Assembly (NCBI GenBank): GCA_002840845.1
Contig: PHCS01000016.1
Coordinates: 1 to 43,675, forward strand
Length of the DNA: 43,675 bases
Direction: 5' to 3'
Origin: Betaproteobacteria bacterium HGW-Betaproteobacteria-14
Lineage (GTDB): Bacteria > Pseudomonadota > Gammaproteobacteria > Burkholderiales > Rhodocyclaceae
The notes beneath the pieces were generated by a model, which ran no database searches, was not told the origin of the DNA, and saw nothing but the letters and a program-made list of their open reading frames with translations. Each line of letters starts with the position of its first letter. Position 1 is the first letter of the stretch. The position numbers and the translations under genes were made by a program. Of the stretch, positions 8,350 through 16,593 are shown one piece after another.

Positions 8350-8982
8350 TTATTGCGGCATGATTTCCACGAAATGCCGCAGGCCGGAAAACTCGCCGAC
8401 ATTCTTTTCCGGCTGGCGGGTGTCGGGGCAGTAAACCGAAAGCAGATGGGCGATGCCGCCCTGGCGCGCTGCGCGCAGCACCGGCAGGCTGTCGTCGATG
8501 AGCAGGGTGCGCGCCGGGTCGTAGGGCAGCAGCGCGCGCAGCGCCGGCCAGAAGGCCGGGTCTTCCTTGGGCAGGCCGATCTCGTGCGAGGTGATGAGGA
8601 GATCGAAATGCACCTGCAAGCCGGTGCGCGCCATCTTCAATGAAAGACTTTTCTGGTGCGCGTTGGTGACCAGGACAATGCCCTTGCCCGCCGCGCGCAG
8701 GGCTTCCAGAAAGCGCGGCACGTCGGGGTGCACCGCGATCAGGTGCGCCACCTCCTCCTTCAGTCGCGCGATGTCGAGCTGCAGTTCGCGCGTCCAATAG
8801 TCCACGCAATACCAGTCGAGCGTGCCGGCCTTGGCGCGGTAGATGCCGGTGAGGCGGCTGCGCGCCTCGGCGTGCGGCAGGCCGTGCCGCTCGGCATAGC
8901 GCACCGGCACGTGCTCCTGCCAGAAATGGTTGTCGAAGTGCAGGTCGAGCAGGACGGTGTCGATGGCGGCCCAGTCGATCAT
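8350..8982 (-). CDS. yrfG: YrfG-like HAD hydrolase lacking the catalytic DxD motif
   Basis: Full-length relative (210 residues) of the GMP/IMP 5'-nucleotidase YrfG: the family's VLLD, LHFDNHFW, LDWYC-DYW, LVTNAH (motif II, Thr106), GLPKEDP (motif III, Lys139) and LLIDDS (motif IV, Asp163/164) are all present. The N-terminus reads DTVLLD-LHFDNHFW, whereas family members read DTVLLD-MDGTLLD-LxFDN-FW. Seven residues carrying the DxDGT nucleophile motif are missing with the frame kept, so phosphatase activity should be lost. The start overlaps the stop of the upstream GGDEF gene by four bases (ATGA), so it is the last gene of that operon. Confidence 0.85.
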   Translation of the reverse strand: MIDWAAIDTVLLDLHFDNHFWQEHVPVRYAERHGLPHAEARSRLTGIYRAKAGTLDWYCVDYWTRELQLDIARLKEEVAHLIAVHPDVPRFLEALRAAGKGIVLVTNAHQKSLSLKMARTGLQVHFDLLITSHEIGLPKEDPAFWPALRALLPYDPARTLLIDDSLPVLRAARQGGIAHLLSVYCPDTRQPEKNVGEFSGLRHFVEIMPQ

Positions 8983-10223
8983 TCGGTGCGGGCCTGCAAA
9001 GTCAGTCCCTGTAGCACGGCGTCGCTGTCCGGCATGGGGGCCGCGTGCGCCGCTTCGCCCAGCCAGGACGCGGCCACCACGCGGTTGCGCCCGCCGCGCT
9101 TGGCGGCATACAGCGCCTGGTCGGCGCGGTGCAGGAGCGGATCGATTGCGGTTTCGTCCGCGTGCAGCTGCGCCACGCCGATGCTGGCGGTGGTGGGCAC
9201 GGGAAAGGCCGGCGAGGGCAGGTGTTCCGTTTCGGTCAGTTCGCGCAGCCGCTCGGCGATGGCGAGGGCGAATTCCTCGGTGGCGTCCGGCAGCAGCACG
9301 ACGAATTCCTCGCCGCCCAGGCGGGCGAAGAAATCGTATTCGCGCAGGTGCGGGCCGACCAGGGAAGCGAAGCGGCGCAGCGCCTCGTCGCCGGCGGCAT
9401 GGCCGAGCGCGTCGTTGATCGCCTTGAAGCGGTCGAGGTCGATCATGAGCAGGGACAGCGGCGTGCTCTTGCGCCTGCAGCGCGCCAGCTCCGCCTCGGC
9501 GCGGGTATAGAAGACGCGGCGGTTGCCGATGCCCGTCAGGGCATCGAGCGTGGCCAGGCGGTTCAGTTCCGAGGCGAGCTGGTCGACGATCATCAGGGCG
9601 AAGCCCAGGCTCATGAGCATCACGGTGATGTGCGCGCCGCCGAGGATGATGCCGTGCCAGAAATCGGCGGCGAAGAGGTGCGCCGGCGGACTGGGCGAGA
9701 ACAGGATGTGCACGAGACGCACCGCCATGAGGATGCAGCCGAGCAGGAACAGCAGGCCGGTGAAGCGATGCGAGACGCGGCGCTCGCCGGATGCCGGCAG
9801 GAGGAGCCGCGCCGCGCTGAGGCCGGTGAGGAGGATCAGCGCGACGGAGAGCGTCGCCACGGCCAGCCGGTAATGCCCGTTGGTCGCCCACAGCATGGCG
9901 AAAGTGACGCCTGAAAGGCAGACAGTCGCCCACGCCAGCCGGGTGCGCGGCTTCTCGTTGAGCAGGCGCATGATGGCGAGGTAGTAGAGGGCGGCGGTGA
10001 GCACCAGCAGGGTGTTGCCGAGAACCCGGGCGGGCAGGTCGTTGGCGGTGTGCGACAGGCCGAGCAGGACCAGGCCGATGGCCAGGGCGATGTTGGCGCC
10101 GGTCCAGTGCTTGACGCCGCGCACCTGGGCTGCGTAGAAGCGCGAGACCGCCAGCAGCACCAGCGCGGTGGGCACCGCCGTGAAGGCCATCAGCAGGAGG
10201 ATGGTGCGGGGGTCGAGTTGCAC
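8979..10223 (-). CDS. membrane-bound diguanylate cyclase (GGDEF)
   Basis: Makes cyclic-di-GMP from two GTP. The 414-residue protein has about seven hydrophobic helices in residues 1-215, then a GGDEF domain opening with LDALTGIGNRR (226-236) and the active-site GGEEF at 303-307. An inhibitory I-site RxxD (R294-D297) sits five residues before it, so product feedback is expected. The sensory part is a plain multi-helix membrane module with no recognised named domain. GTG start at 10223; only three bases separate it from the dehydrogenase stop upstream, and it overlaps the HAD gene downstream by four bases, indicating one operon with translational coupling. Confidence 0.92.
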   Translation of the reverse strand: MQLDPRTILLLMAFTAVPTALVLLAVSRFYAAQVRGVKHWTGANIALAIGLVLLGLSHTANDLPARVLGNTLLVLTAALYYLAIMRLLNEKPRTRLAWATVCLSGVTFAMLWATNGHYRLAVATLSVALILLTGLSAARLLLPASGERRVSHRFTGLLFLLGCILMAVRLVHILFSPSPPAHLFAADFWHGIILGGAHITVMLMSLGFALMIVDQLASELNRLATLDALTGIGNRRVFYTRAEAELARCRRKSTPLSLLMIDLDRFKAINDALGHAAGDEALRRFASLVGPHLREYDFFARLGGEEFVVLLPDATEEFALAIAERLRELTETEHLPSPAFPVPTTASIGVAQLHADETAIDPLLHRADQALYAAKRGGRNRVVAASWLGEAAHAAPMPDSDAVLQGLTLQARTE

Positions 10224-10226
10224 GAA

Positions 10227-11753
10227 TCAGGATTCCGGGGTCAGCAGCGAGGCGCCGAGCAGTGCCCGCCGCTTCAGCCAAGGGCTGGGGCGGTAGCGCG
10301 GGTCGCCGTAGCAGCCCTGCAGGTTTTCCAGGATGTCGAGGATGGTGCGCGCGCCGAGGGCGTCGCCCAAGGCGAGCGGGCCTTTGGGGTAGCCCAGGCC
10401 GAGGGTGACGGCGCGGTCGATGTCCTCGGGCGTGGCGATGCCCTGCTGGGCGATGTCGCAGCCGATGTTCACGATGTGCGCCAGCACCCGTTGCGCCACC
10501 AGGCCGGCGCTGTCGCGGATGACGGAGACCGGCACGCCGTCGGCGGCGAAGAGGCCGTGTGCCGCCTCGCGCATGGCGGAGGCGGTGAGCGGCGTGGTCA
10601 TCAGGGTGCGGCGCCTGTCCAGACCGACGAGGGCGTCGATGGCGACGGTGCGCGTGGCATCCAGGCCTTCGCGCGCGGCGCAGGCGGTGGCGTCCTCGCC
10701 CAGCGGCGTGACGATGCACAGCGCGCCGTCCTGCGGCGACTGACTTTCATCCAGCTTGCCGCCGAGCTGCTGCACGAGGGCTCGAATGGGCGCGGCCAAT
10801 TGCGGTCGGGCCGGGCTGACCCAGACGCGCTGCGGGCGCGCGGACGGCGCGGGCGGCTGCGGCAGGGCCTGCTGCTTGCCGCCCTCATAGACGTAAAATC
10901 CGCGCCCGCTCTTGCGGCCGAGCAGGCCGCCGGCCAATCGCTGCGCCGCCAGCGTGGATGGGCGGTAGCGCGGCTCCTCGTAGTACTGGCGATAGATCGC
11001 CTCCATCACGGGATGCGAGACGTCGAGGCCGGTCAGGTCGAGCAGTTCGAACGGGCCCATGCGGAAGCCGGCCGCCTCGCGCAGGATGGCGTCGATCACA
11101 TTGAATTCGGCGACGTTCTCGCCGAGCAGGCGCAGGGCTTCGGTGACGTAGCCGCGGCCGGCGTGGTTCACGATGAAGCCCGGCGTGTCCTTGGCGCGCA
11201 CCGGCGTGTGGCCCATGCGGCGGGCGAGCTCTGTGAGCGCTACGCCAACCCACGGCTCGGTGAGCAGGGCGTCGATGACCTCGACCACCTTCATCAGCGG
11301 CACCGGGTTGAAGAAATGGTAGCCGGCGACGCGGCCCGGCTGCCTGCAGGCGGCGGCGATCTCCGTCACCGACAGCGAGGAGGTGTTGCTGGCGAGCAGG
11401 CAGTCTTCGTCGACGATGCCTTCGAGCGCGGCAAACAACTGGCGCTTGGCCTCGAGCTTCTCGATGATGGCCTCGATCACGACGTGACAGGGGGCAAGGG
11501 CTTCCAGCGCAGCGGCGGGTTCGATGCGGGCGGCGGCGGCATCGGCCGCCGCAGGATCGATCTTGCCCTTGGCGGCGAGCCCGGACAGGGTGGCGGCGAC
11601 GGCATCCCGCGCGGCAACGGCGGCGCCGGACTGCAGGTCGAAGAGCAGGACGCGGAGGCCGGCCTGGGCGGCGATCTGGGCGATGCCGCGCCCCATGGCG
11701 CCGGCGCCGACGATGCCGAGGGTCAGATTGGGGGAATGTATTTCAGGTTTCAT
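10227..11753 (-). CDS. paaH: 3-hydroxyacyl-CoA dehydrogenase, PaaH type
   Basis: NAD-dependent oxidation of 3-hydroxyacyl-CoA to 3-ketoacyl-CoA. The start chosen is ATG 11753 (508 residues), since GIVGAGAMGRGIA then falls at residues 13-25 as usual; an in-frame GTG at 11795 adds only unconserved residues. The family signature HFFNPVPLMKVVEVI and NTSSLSVTEIA are present, followed by two 3HCDH C-terminal domains (about 190-285 and 395-490), the long arrangement of PaaH/PaaC-like enzymes of phenylacetate catabolism. No other paa genes are nearby, so a general beta-oxidation or butyryl-CoA role is equally possible. First gene of the dehydrogenase-GGDEF-HAD operon. Confidence 0.88.
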   Translation of the reverse strand: MKPEIHSPNLTLGIVGAGAMGRGIAQIAAQAGLRVLLFDLQSGAAVAARDAVAATLSGLAAKGKIDPAAADAAAARIEPAAALEALAPCHVVIEAIIEKLEAKRQLFAALEGIVDEDCLLASNTSSLSVTEIAAACRQPGRVAGYHFFNPVPLMKVVEVIDALLTEPWVGVALTELARRMGHTPVRAKDTPGFIVNHAGRGYVTEALRLLGENVAEFNVIDAILREAAGFRMGPFELLDLTGLDVSHPVMEAIYRQYYEEPRYRPSTLAAQRLAGGLLGRKSGRGFYVYEGGKQQALPQPPAPSARPQRVWVSPARPQLAAPIRALVQQLGGKLDESQSPQDGALCIVTPLGEDATACAAREGLDATRTVAIDALVGLDRRRTLMTTPLTASAMREAAHGLFAADGVPVSVIRDSAGLVAQRVLAHIVNIGCDIAQQGIATPEDIDRAVTLGLGYPKGPLALGDALGARTILDILENLQGCYGDPRYRPSPWLKRRALLGASLLTPES

Positions 11754-11858
11754 GATTTCCGTGGCGTGAGCGAGACGGAAGTATAACAACCGCACCGATT
11801 GAACCGTCGTGCCGCTTCCTTTACCATCAGGCCATAACGATCACGCGGCGGAGGGGAT

Positions 11859-12293
11859 ATGTATAGCAAGGTGCTGCTGGCCTACGATGGTTCGCAAAGC
11901 GGGCGCACGGCGCTCCTCGAATGCGCCGACATCAACAACTTCCTGCAGGCCGAGATCCACCTGCTGGCGGTGGCGCCGCTGATCGCCGGGCTCTACCTCA
12001 CCGAGGGCTTCGTGCCCGACACCCTGCAGGACGATGAAAACCGGCGCTACAAGGATATCCTCGACGAGGGCCTCAAACTGCTCGCCGAGCGCGGCATCAA
12101 GGCCGAGGGCCATGTCGTCACCGGCGAGCCGGTGGACGAGATCTGCCGCATCGCCGGCGAACTGGGCGCCGAACTCATTGTCGTCGGCCATCGCAAGCAC
12201 GGTTTCTTCATGGCACGCTGGTGGAAGGGGTCGGTGGGCGCGTCGCTCATCGAGGATGCGCCCTGCAGCGTCATGATCGCAATCGCCCGGTAG
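11859..12293 (+). CDS. universal stress protein, UspA family
   Basis: 144-residue single Usp domain: N-terminal strand KVLLAYDGSQSG, central LIVVGHRKHG and C-terminal GSVGASLIEDAPCSVMI. The nucleotide-binding pattern is imperfect (H-G-x8-G-S rather than G-xx-G-x9-G-S), so ATP binding is uncertain. A GGAGG site precedes ATG 11859. Its TAG stop lies inside a 12-bp terminal inverted repeat shared with the end of the convergent bamD gene. Confidence 0.9.
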   Translation: MYSKVLLAYDGSQSGRTALLECADINNFLQAEIHLLAVAPLIAGLYLTEGFVPDTLQDDENRRYKDILDEGLKLLAERGIKAEGHVVTGEPVDEICRIAGELGAELIVVGHRKHGFFMARWWKGSVGASLIEDAPCSVMIAIAR

Positions 12294-12400
12294 GTCGGGC
12301 TTCAGCCCGACCTCCGCGCTCGCTGTCCCACAGGCACCCCAAGGGTGTTTCCTGCGGGGCAGATTTCCTTCGGTCATCGGCCTGACGGCCGACCTACCGG
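12287..12400. repeat. small repeat element with 12-bp terminal inverted repeats
   Basis: CCGGTAGGTCGG at 12287-12298 is exactly repeated in inverse as CCGACCTACCGG at 12389-12400. Internal hairpins GTCGGGC-TTCA-GCCCGAC and TCGGCC-TGAC-GGCCGA sit just inside each end. The element fills the whole space between the convergent usp and bamD stops and could work as a bidirectional terminator; its shape is like REP/BIME or MITE elements. Confidence 0.65.
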
Positions 12401-12401
12401 C

Positions 12402-13184
12402 TCACCAGAGCTTCCACCAGGGCTCCTTGCGATCGAGCCCGCGCTTGTAGTAATCGCTGTTCGGGAAGTTCGTGCGCATGACGCGTTCGGCGTCGTCGCG
12501 CAGGTCGTTCATGCCGAGCGCGTCGTAGGACTTGACCAGGATGAACAGCGCCTCCTCGTTGGCGGGCGCATCGATGTAGGTCTTGACGGCGAACTGGGCG
12601 CGGTTGGCGGCGGCGACATAGGCGCCGCGCTTGAGGTAGTAGCGCGCCACATGCACCTCGTTCCAGGCCAGCGCATTCACCAGGTATTTCATGCGCGCCG
12701 TGGCGTCGGCAGCGTACTTGCTGTTGGGATACTTGTCCGCCAGCTCCTTGAAGGCGGCGAAGGCCTCACGCGCCGCCTTCGGGTCGCGCTCCGACTGGTC
12801 CTGCATGCTGATGTAGCCGAGGATGCCGAGATCCTCGTTGAAGTTCACCAGCCCCCTCAGGTAATAGACGTAGTCGACGTTGGGGTGGTTCGGGTGCAGC
12901 TTGATGAAGCGGTCGCAGGCGGCGATCGCCGAGGCGGGCTCATTGGCCTTGTAGTAGGCGTAAGCGATCTCGATCTGCGCCTGCTGCGCGTAGCGGCCGT
13001 AGGGGTAGCGCGACTCGAGGATCTCGAAATACTTGACGGCTTTGTCATACGAGCCGTCGCCCATGGCTTCCTTGGCGGCGGAATACAGGCGGCCAGCCGA
13101 CCATCCGGCGGTCTCGTCCTTCAGTTCCGGCAGCAGGCCGCAGCCGCCGAGCAGGAGGGCAAGAATTAAAGCTAGACTACGCAT
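12402..13184 (-). CDS. bamD: outer membrane assembly lipoprotein BamD
   Basis: 260-residue lipoprotein of the BAM complex that folds beta-barrel proteins into the outer membrane. A short signal peptide ends in the lipobox LLGGC with Cys15 as the lipidated residue, followed by tetratricopeptide helices (SYDKAVKYFEILESRYPYG, AYYKANEPASAIAACDRFIKLHP and others) and the family segment LGILGYISMQDQSERDP. It is divergent from rluD, with the two start codons overlapping, an arrangement common in betaproteobacteria. Confidence 0.95.
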   Translation of the reverse strand: MRSLALILALLLGGCGLLPELKDETAGWSAGRLYSAAKEAMGDGSYDKAVKYFEILESRYPYGRYAQQAQIEIAYAYYKANEPASAIAACDRFIKLHPNHPNVDYVYYLRGLVNFNEDLGILGYISMQDQSERDPKAAREAFAAFKELADKYPNSKYAADATARMKYLVNALAWNEVHVARYYLKRGAYVAAANRAQFAVKTYIDAPANEEALFILVKSYDALGMNDLRDDAERVMRTNFPNSDYYKRGLDRKEPWWKLW

Positions 13185-14154
13185 GATGGATTCCCTGCAA
13201 AGAAAGCGCGCAAATTATAGCGCAAAGGCATCGGCCGACCCCGCTCAAGTCATCGAAATTCCCGCTGACTGCGCCGGCCTGCGCCTGGATCAGGCGCTCG
13301 CGCGCCTGCTGCCGGAGCATTCGCGCAGCCGGCTCGCGGCATGGGTGAAGCAGGGGAAAGTCAGTGTCGACGACACGCCGGCCGACCCGAAGCGCAAGGT
13401 GTGGGGCGGCGAACGGATTGCACTCGAAGCCAACCCCAAGGAGGAGGATGCCGCACAGGAAGCGGAGGACATCCCGCTGACCATCCTGCATGAGGATGCG
13501 CACATCCTCGTCGTCGACAAGCCGGCCGGACTGGTGGTGCATCCGGGCAGCGGCAACAGGCAGGGCACGCTGCTGAACGCGCTCCTGCACCATGCGCCGC
13601 AGCTTGCCGGCATTCCGCGTGCCGGCATCGTGCACCGGCTCGACAAGGACACCAGCGGCCTGCTCGTCGTCGCGAAGACGCTCGAGGCACAGACCGACCT
13701 CGTGCGCCAGCTGCAGGCGCGCACGGTCAAGCGGCACTACCTGGCGCTGGCGCACGGCAGCGTCGCGCGCGACGGCGTCGTCGATGCGCCGATCGGCCGC
13801 CATCCGCTGCAGCGCACGAAGATGGCCGTGGTCGGCGGCGGCCGCGCGGCGCGCACCCATTATCGCGTGCTGGAACGCTTCGCCCGGGCGACCCTGCTGG
13901 AATGCGCGCTGGAGACGGGGCGCACCCACCAGATCCGCGTGCACCTGGCTAGCATCGGCCATCCGCTCGTCGGCGATCCGGTCTACGGGCCGCGCAGGGC
14001 GCCGCAGGCGCTGCCGGCGTTCGCGCGCCAGGCCCTGCATGCATGGCGCCTCGCCCTGGTGCATCCGGCAACGCGCGCGGAGATGGGCTGGGAGGCCCCA
14101 TTGCCCGGGGATTTAGCGCATTTGCTGGCGCAGCTGCGGAGTACGGCCGGGTGA
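13183..14154 (+). CDS. rluD: 23S rRNA pseudouridine synthase RluD
   Basis: Modifies uridines in helix 69 of 23S rRNA. From ATG 13183 the product has 323 residues: an S4-like RNA-binding domain (about 30-95, LDQALARLLPEHSRSRLAAWVKQGKV) and the RluA-type catalytic domain with H151-R-L-D154, Asp154 being the catalytic nucleophile, then RxHQIRVHLAxIGHP. A frame extending back to 13033 lies inside bamD and is rejected. ATG 13183/13186 overlaps the bamD start on the other strand, and the bamD -10 element sits within this gene's first codons. Its TGA overlaps the next gene by four bases. Confidence 0.93.
   Translation: MMDSLQRKRANYSAKASADPAQVIEIPADCAGLRLDQALARLLPEHSRSRLAAWVKQGKVSVDDTPADPKRKVWGGERIALEANPKEEDAAQEAEDIPLTILHEDAHILVVDKPAGLVVHPGSGNRQGTLLNALLHHAPQLAGIPRAGIVHRLDKDTSGLLVVAKTLEAQTDLVRQLQARTVKRHYLALAHGSVARDGVVDAPIGRHPLQRTKMAVVGGGRAARTHYRVLERFARATLLECALETGRTHQIRVHLASIGHPLVGDPVYGPRRAPQALPAFARQALHAWRLALVHPATRAEMGWEAPLPGDLAHLLAQLRSTAG
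13214..13219 (-). promoter_or_regulatory. -10 element of the bamD promoter
   Basis: On the minus strand the sequence reads TATAAT at 13219-13214, giving a short bamD leader of some 20-30 nt. No good -35 at the right distance. It lies inside the rluD coding region, so the two genes' 5' ends constrain each other. Confidence 0.5.
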
Positions 14155-14876
14155 GCGACTGGATCATTCCCGACTGGCCTGCGCCGTCCAGGGTGCGAGC
14201 CCTCGTCACGACGCGGACAGGCGGCGTCAGCGTCGGGCCATATGCTTCGCTGAACCTTGCCGCCCATGTCGGCGACGATGCCGCTGCCGTCGCCGAAAAC
14301 CGGCGGCGCCTGCGCGAGCAGCTGCCGGCGGAACCCTGCTGGCTGACCCAGGTGCACGGCGTCCGCGTCATCGATGCGCAGACCGAATCCGCCGGCGTTG
14401 AAGCCGATGCGGCGGTGGCGAATGCGACCGGCGTGGTGTGCGCGGTGCTGACGGCGGATTGCCTGCCGGTGCTCCTGTGCGATGAAGCCGGCACGGCGGT
14501 CGCTGCCGCGCATGCCGGCTGGCGCGGCCTCGCCGGCGGCGTCATCGAGGCTACCGTTGAGGCCATGCCGGCTGCGCCGCAGCGCCTGCTGGCGTATCTC
14601 GGTCCGGCCATCGGGCCGCAGGCCTTCGAAGTCGGCCCCGAGGTGCGCGAAGCCTTTCTCGCGCATTCCGCCGAAGCGGCGCTCGCCTTCAAGGCCAAGG
14701 GGGAAGGCAAGTTCCTGGCTGATCTCTACCGATTGGCAAGACAGCGGCTGAATGCGCTTGGCGTGACGCGCGTTTTCGGCGGCGGACGCTGCACCTTCCT
14801 CGAGGCCGCGCATTTCTACTCCTACCGCCGCGACCAAACTACCGGCCGCATGGCCTCCCTCGTCTGGATGGAATGA
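14151..14876 (+). CDS. pgeF: PgeF/YfiH laccase-domain protein (polyphenol oxidase or purine nucleoside phosphorylase)
   Basis: 241-residue member of the YfiH family, members of which have been reported as a factor correcting peptidoglycan composition and as purine nucleoside phosphorylases. The metal-binding residues appear in QVHGVRV (His), TADCLPVLL (Cys) and AAHAGWRGLAGG (His), with the C-terminal GRMASLVW. Start is GTG 14151, overlapping the rluD TGA as GTGA; a longer upstream frame is only rluD read out of phase. The stop overlaps the next ATG by four bases, giving a tightly coupled rluD-pgeF-eamA operon, a familiar rluD/yfiH pairing. Confidence 0.92.
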   Translation: MSDWIIPDWPAPSRVRALVTTRTGGVSVGPYASLNLAAHVGDDAAAVAENRRRLREQLPAEPCWLTQVHGVRVIDAQTESAGVEADAAVANATGVVCAVLTADCLPVLLCDEAGTAVAAAHAGWRGLAGGVIEATVEAMPAAPQRLLAYLGPAIGPQAFEVGPEVREAFLAHSAEAALAFKAKGEGKFLADLYRLARQRLNALGVTRVFGGGRCTFLEAAHFYSYRRDQTTGRMASLVWME

Positions 14877-15775
14877 TGGAAGAACGCAAAACGCATCTCG
14901 ATGGCTCCGCCATGATCCTGATGGTCGTCCTGTGCGCGGCCTGGGGCCTGCAGCAGGTGACCATCAAGGTGGCCAACGAAGGCATCTCGCCGGTGTGGCA
15001 GGGCAGCCTGCGCTCCATCGGCGCGGTATTCCTCGTCTGGGCCTGGGCGGCGCGCAGGGGCTTGCGCCTCTTCGAGCGCGACGGCTCGCTCGGCCCCGGC
15101 CTGCTGGCCGGCGTGCTCTTCGCTGGCGAGTTTGCCTTCATCTACTGGGGCCTGAACTACACCAGCGCTTCGCGCGGCGTGGTGTTTCTCTATACGGCGC
15201 CGTTCATGATCGCGCTCGGCGCGCACTGGTTCCTGCCGGGAGAGAAGCTGCGCCCGCTGCAGTGGCTGGGCCTGGCCTTCGCCTTTGCCGGCGTGGTGTC
15301 GGTCTTCTCCGAATCGTTGAGCCTGCCGACGCGCAACCAGCTCATCGGCGACACCATGCTGTTTCTTGGCGCCGTGCTGTGGGCGGCCACCACGCTGGTC
15401 ATCAAGGGTAGCCGCTTGAATAAAGTCAGTCCCGCCAAGACGCTGTTCTACCAGCTGGCAGCCTCGGCGCTGGTGCTGCCCGTCGTGTCCGTCGCGCTGG
15501 GAGAACCGGGCGTCTTCGCCCTCACGCCCCTGGTGCTGGCCTGCCTTGCCTACCAGATCGTGCTGGTGGCCTTCGCCAGCTATCTCGCCTGGTTCTGGCT
15601 GGTGGCACACTACCCGGCAGGCCGTCTGGCGGCGTTTTCCTTCCTCACGCCGCTGTTCGGCGTGCTGGCGGGCGCCCTGCTGCTGGCGGAAAGAGTGTCC
15701 GCTGCGCTGGCCATCGCGCTGGCACTGGTGGCGGCCGGCATCTGGCTGGTCAACCGGCCGCCGAAAAGAGTTTGA
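14873..15775 (+). CDS. EamA/DMT-superfamily transporter
   Basis: 300-residue inner-membrane protein with ten hydrophobic helices in two EamA halves (about 12-145 and 160-295); AAWGLQQVTIKVANEG in helix 1 and the second-repeat signature SYLAWFWLVAHYPAGRLAAFSFLTP are characteristic. It probably exports a small metabolite; substrate unknown. ATG 14873 overlaps the pgeF stop (ATGA). A copy of the 12-mer AAAGTCAGTCCC occurs in the middle of the gene. Confidence 0.9.
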   Translation: MMEERKTHLDGSAMILMVVLCAAWGLQQVTIKVANEGISPVWQGSLRSIGAVFLVWAWAARRGLRLFERDGSLGPGLLAGVLFAGEFAFIYWGLNYTSASRGVVFLYTAPFMIALGAHWFLPGEKLRPLQWLGLAFAFAGVVSVFSESLSLPTRNQLIGDTMLFLGAVLWAATTLVIKGSRLNKVSPAKTLFYQLAASALVLPVVSVALGEPGVFALTPLVLACLAYQIVLVAFASYLAWFWLVAHYPAGRLAAFSFLTPLFGVLAGALLLAERVSAALAIALALVAAGIWLVNRPPKRV

Positions 15776-15784
15776 GCCGCCGCG

Positions 15785-15790
15785 TATAAT
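15785..15790 (+). promoter_or_regulatory. -10 element before the ZIP transporter gene
   Basis: Consensus TATAAT 26 bases before ATG 15817, just after the eamA stop. No clear -35 at 16-18 bases. Confidence 0.4.
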
Positions 15791-15816
15791 CCGCGCTTCT
15801 CATTTCCGATTCCGCC

Positions 15817-16593
15817 ATGTCCGTTCTCGCCTGGATTCTCGTTGCCTCGCTCGCCGGCGGCGCGCTGTCCGTGTCTGCCGCCGCGCTCTTCGCGCTTTCG
15901 GCGCGCGGCGGCTGGGTGCCGCACCTCATCAGCTACGCCATCGGCGCGCTATTGGGCGCGGCCTTCCTGGAAGTGCTGCCGCACGCCATCGAGGCACAGG
16001 AGGATGCCGGCACGGCCACCGCCATCGTGCTGGCCGGGATCCTCGGCTTCTTCGTGCTGGAAAAGCTGGTGCTGTGGCGCCACTGCCACGACGACCATTG
16101 CGAGGGCCACGAGCCGCATGCCAAGGCGGACGATCACGGCCGCAGCGGGCTGCTCATCCTCGTGGGGGACACCTTCCACAATTTCGTGGACGGCGTGCTG
16201 ATTGCCGCGGCCTTCATGCAGGACGTGCGCCTGGGCATCGTCACCGCCCTGGCCATCATCGCCCATGAGATTCCGCAGGAGGTCGGCGACTTCCTGATCC
16301 TGCTGCACTCCGGGTATTCGCGCGTGAAGGCGCTGGCCTTCAACCTGTTGTCGAGCCTGGCCACGCTGGTGGGCGGCCTGCTTGCCTACTTTGCGCTGTC
16401 GGCGGTGCAGGGCGTGGTGCCGGTCTTCCTGGCGCTGGCCGCGGCAAGCATGATCTATGTCGCCGTGGCCGACCTGATTCCCGGCCTGCACAAGCGCACC
16501 GAACTGCGCGCCACGCTGCAGCAGGTGCTGCTCATATCAGCCGGCGTCGCTTCGATCGCCCTGGCGCGTTTCCTCGTCGAGCATCACGGCTGA
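15817..16593 (+). CDS. ZIP-family divalent metal transporter
   Basis: 258-residue inner-membrane transporter of the ZIP family (zinc or iron uptake). About eight transmembrane helices; a His/Asp-rich cytoplasmic loop (HCHDDHCEGHEPHAKADDH, about residues 89-107) separates helices 3 and 4, and the metal-site motifs HNFVDG (helix IV) and HEIPQE (helix V) are intact. Specificity and regulation are not visible, and no Zur/Fur box was recognised. The stop codon begins copy 2 of the dispersed repeat. Confidence 0.94.
   Translation: MSVLAWILVASLAGGALSVSAAALFALSARGGWVPHLISYAIGALLGAAFLEVLPHAIEAQEDAGTATAIVLAGILGFFVLEKLVLWRHCHDDHCEGHEPHAKADDHGRSGLLILVGDTFHNFVDGVLIAAAFMQDVRLGIVTALAIIAHEIPQEVGDFLILLHSGYSRVKALAFNLLSSLATLVGGLLAYFALSAVQGVVPVFLALAAASMIYVAVADLIPGLHKRTELRATLQQVLLISAGVASIALARFLVEHHG

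Noticed and set aside
8350-10719. A single 789-residue minus-strand ORF
   Set aside because: Only its end is the HAD protein; the rest is out-of-phase translation of the GGDEF and dehydrogenase genes.
10050-11786. 578-residue plus-strand ORF opposite the dehydrogenase
   Set aside because: Antisense shadow; Gly/Arg/Gln-rich composition without motifs, while the minus strand encodes a full PaaH-like enzyme.
13033-13182. N-terminal extension of RluD into bamD
   Set aside because: The added residues are antisense to BamD and not like RluD N-termini; ATG 13183 fits.
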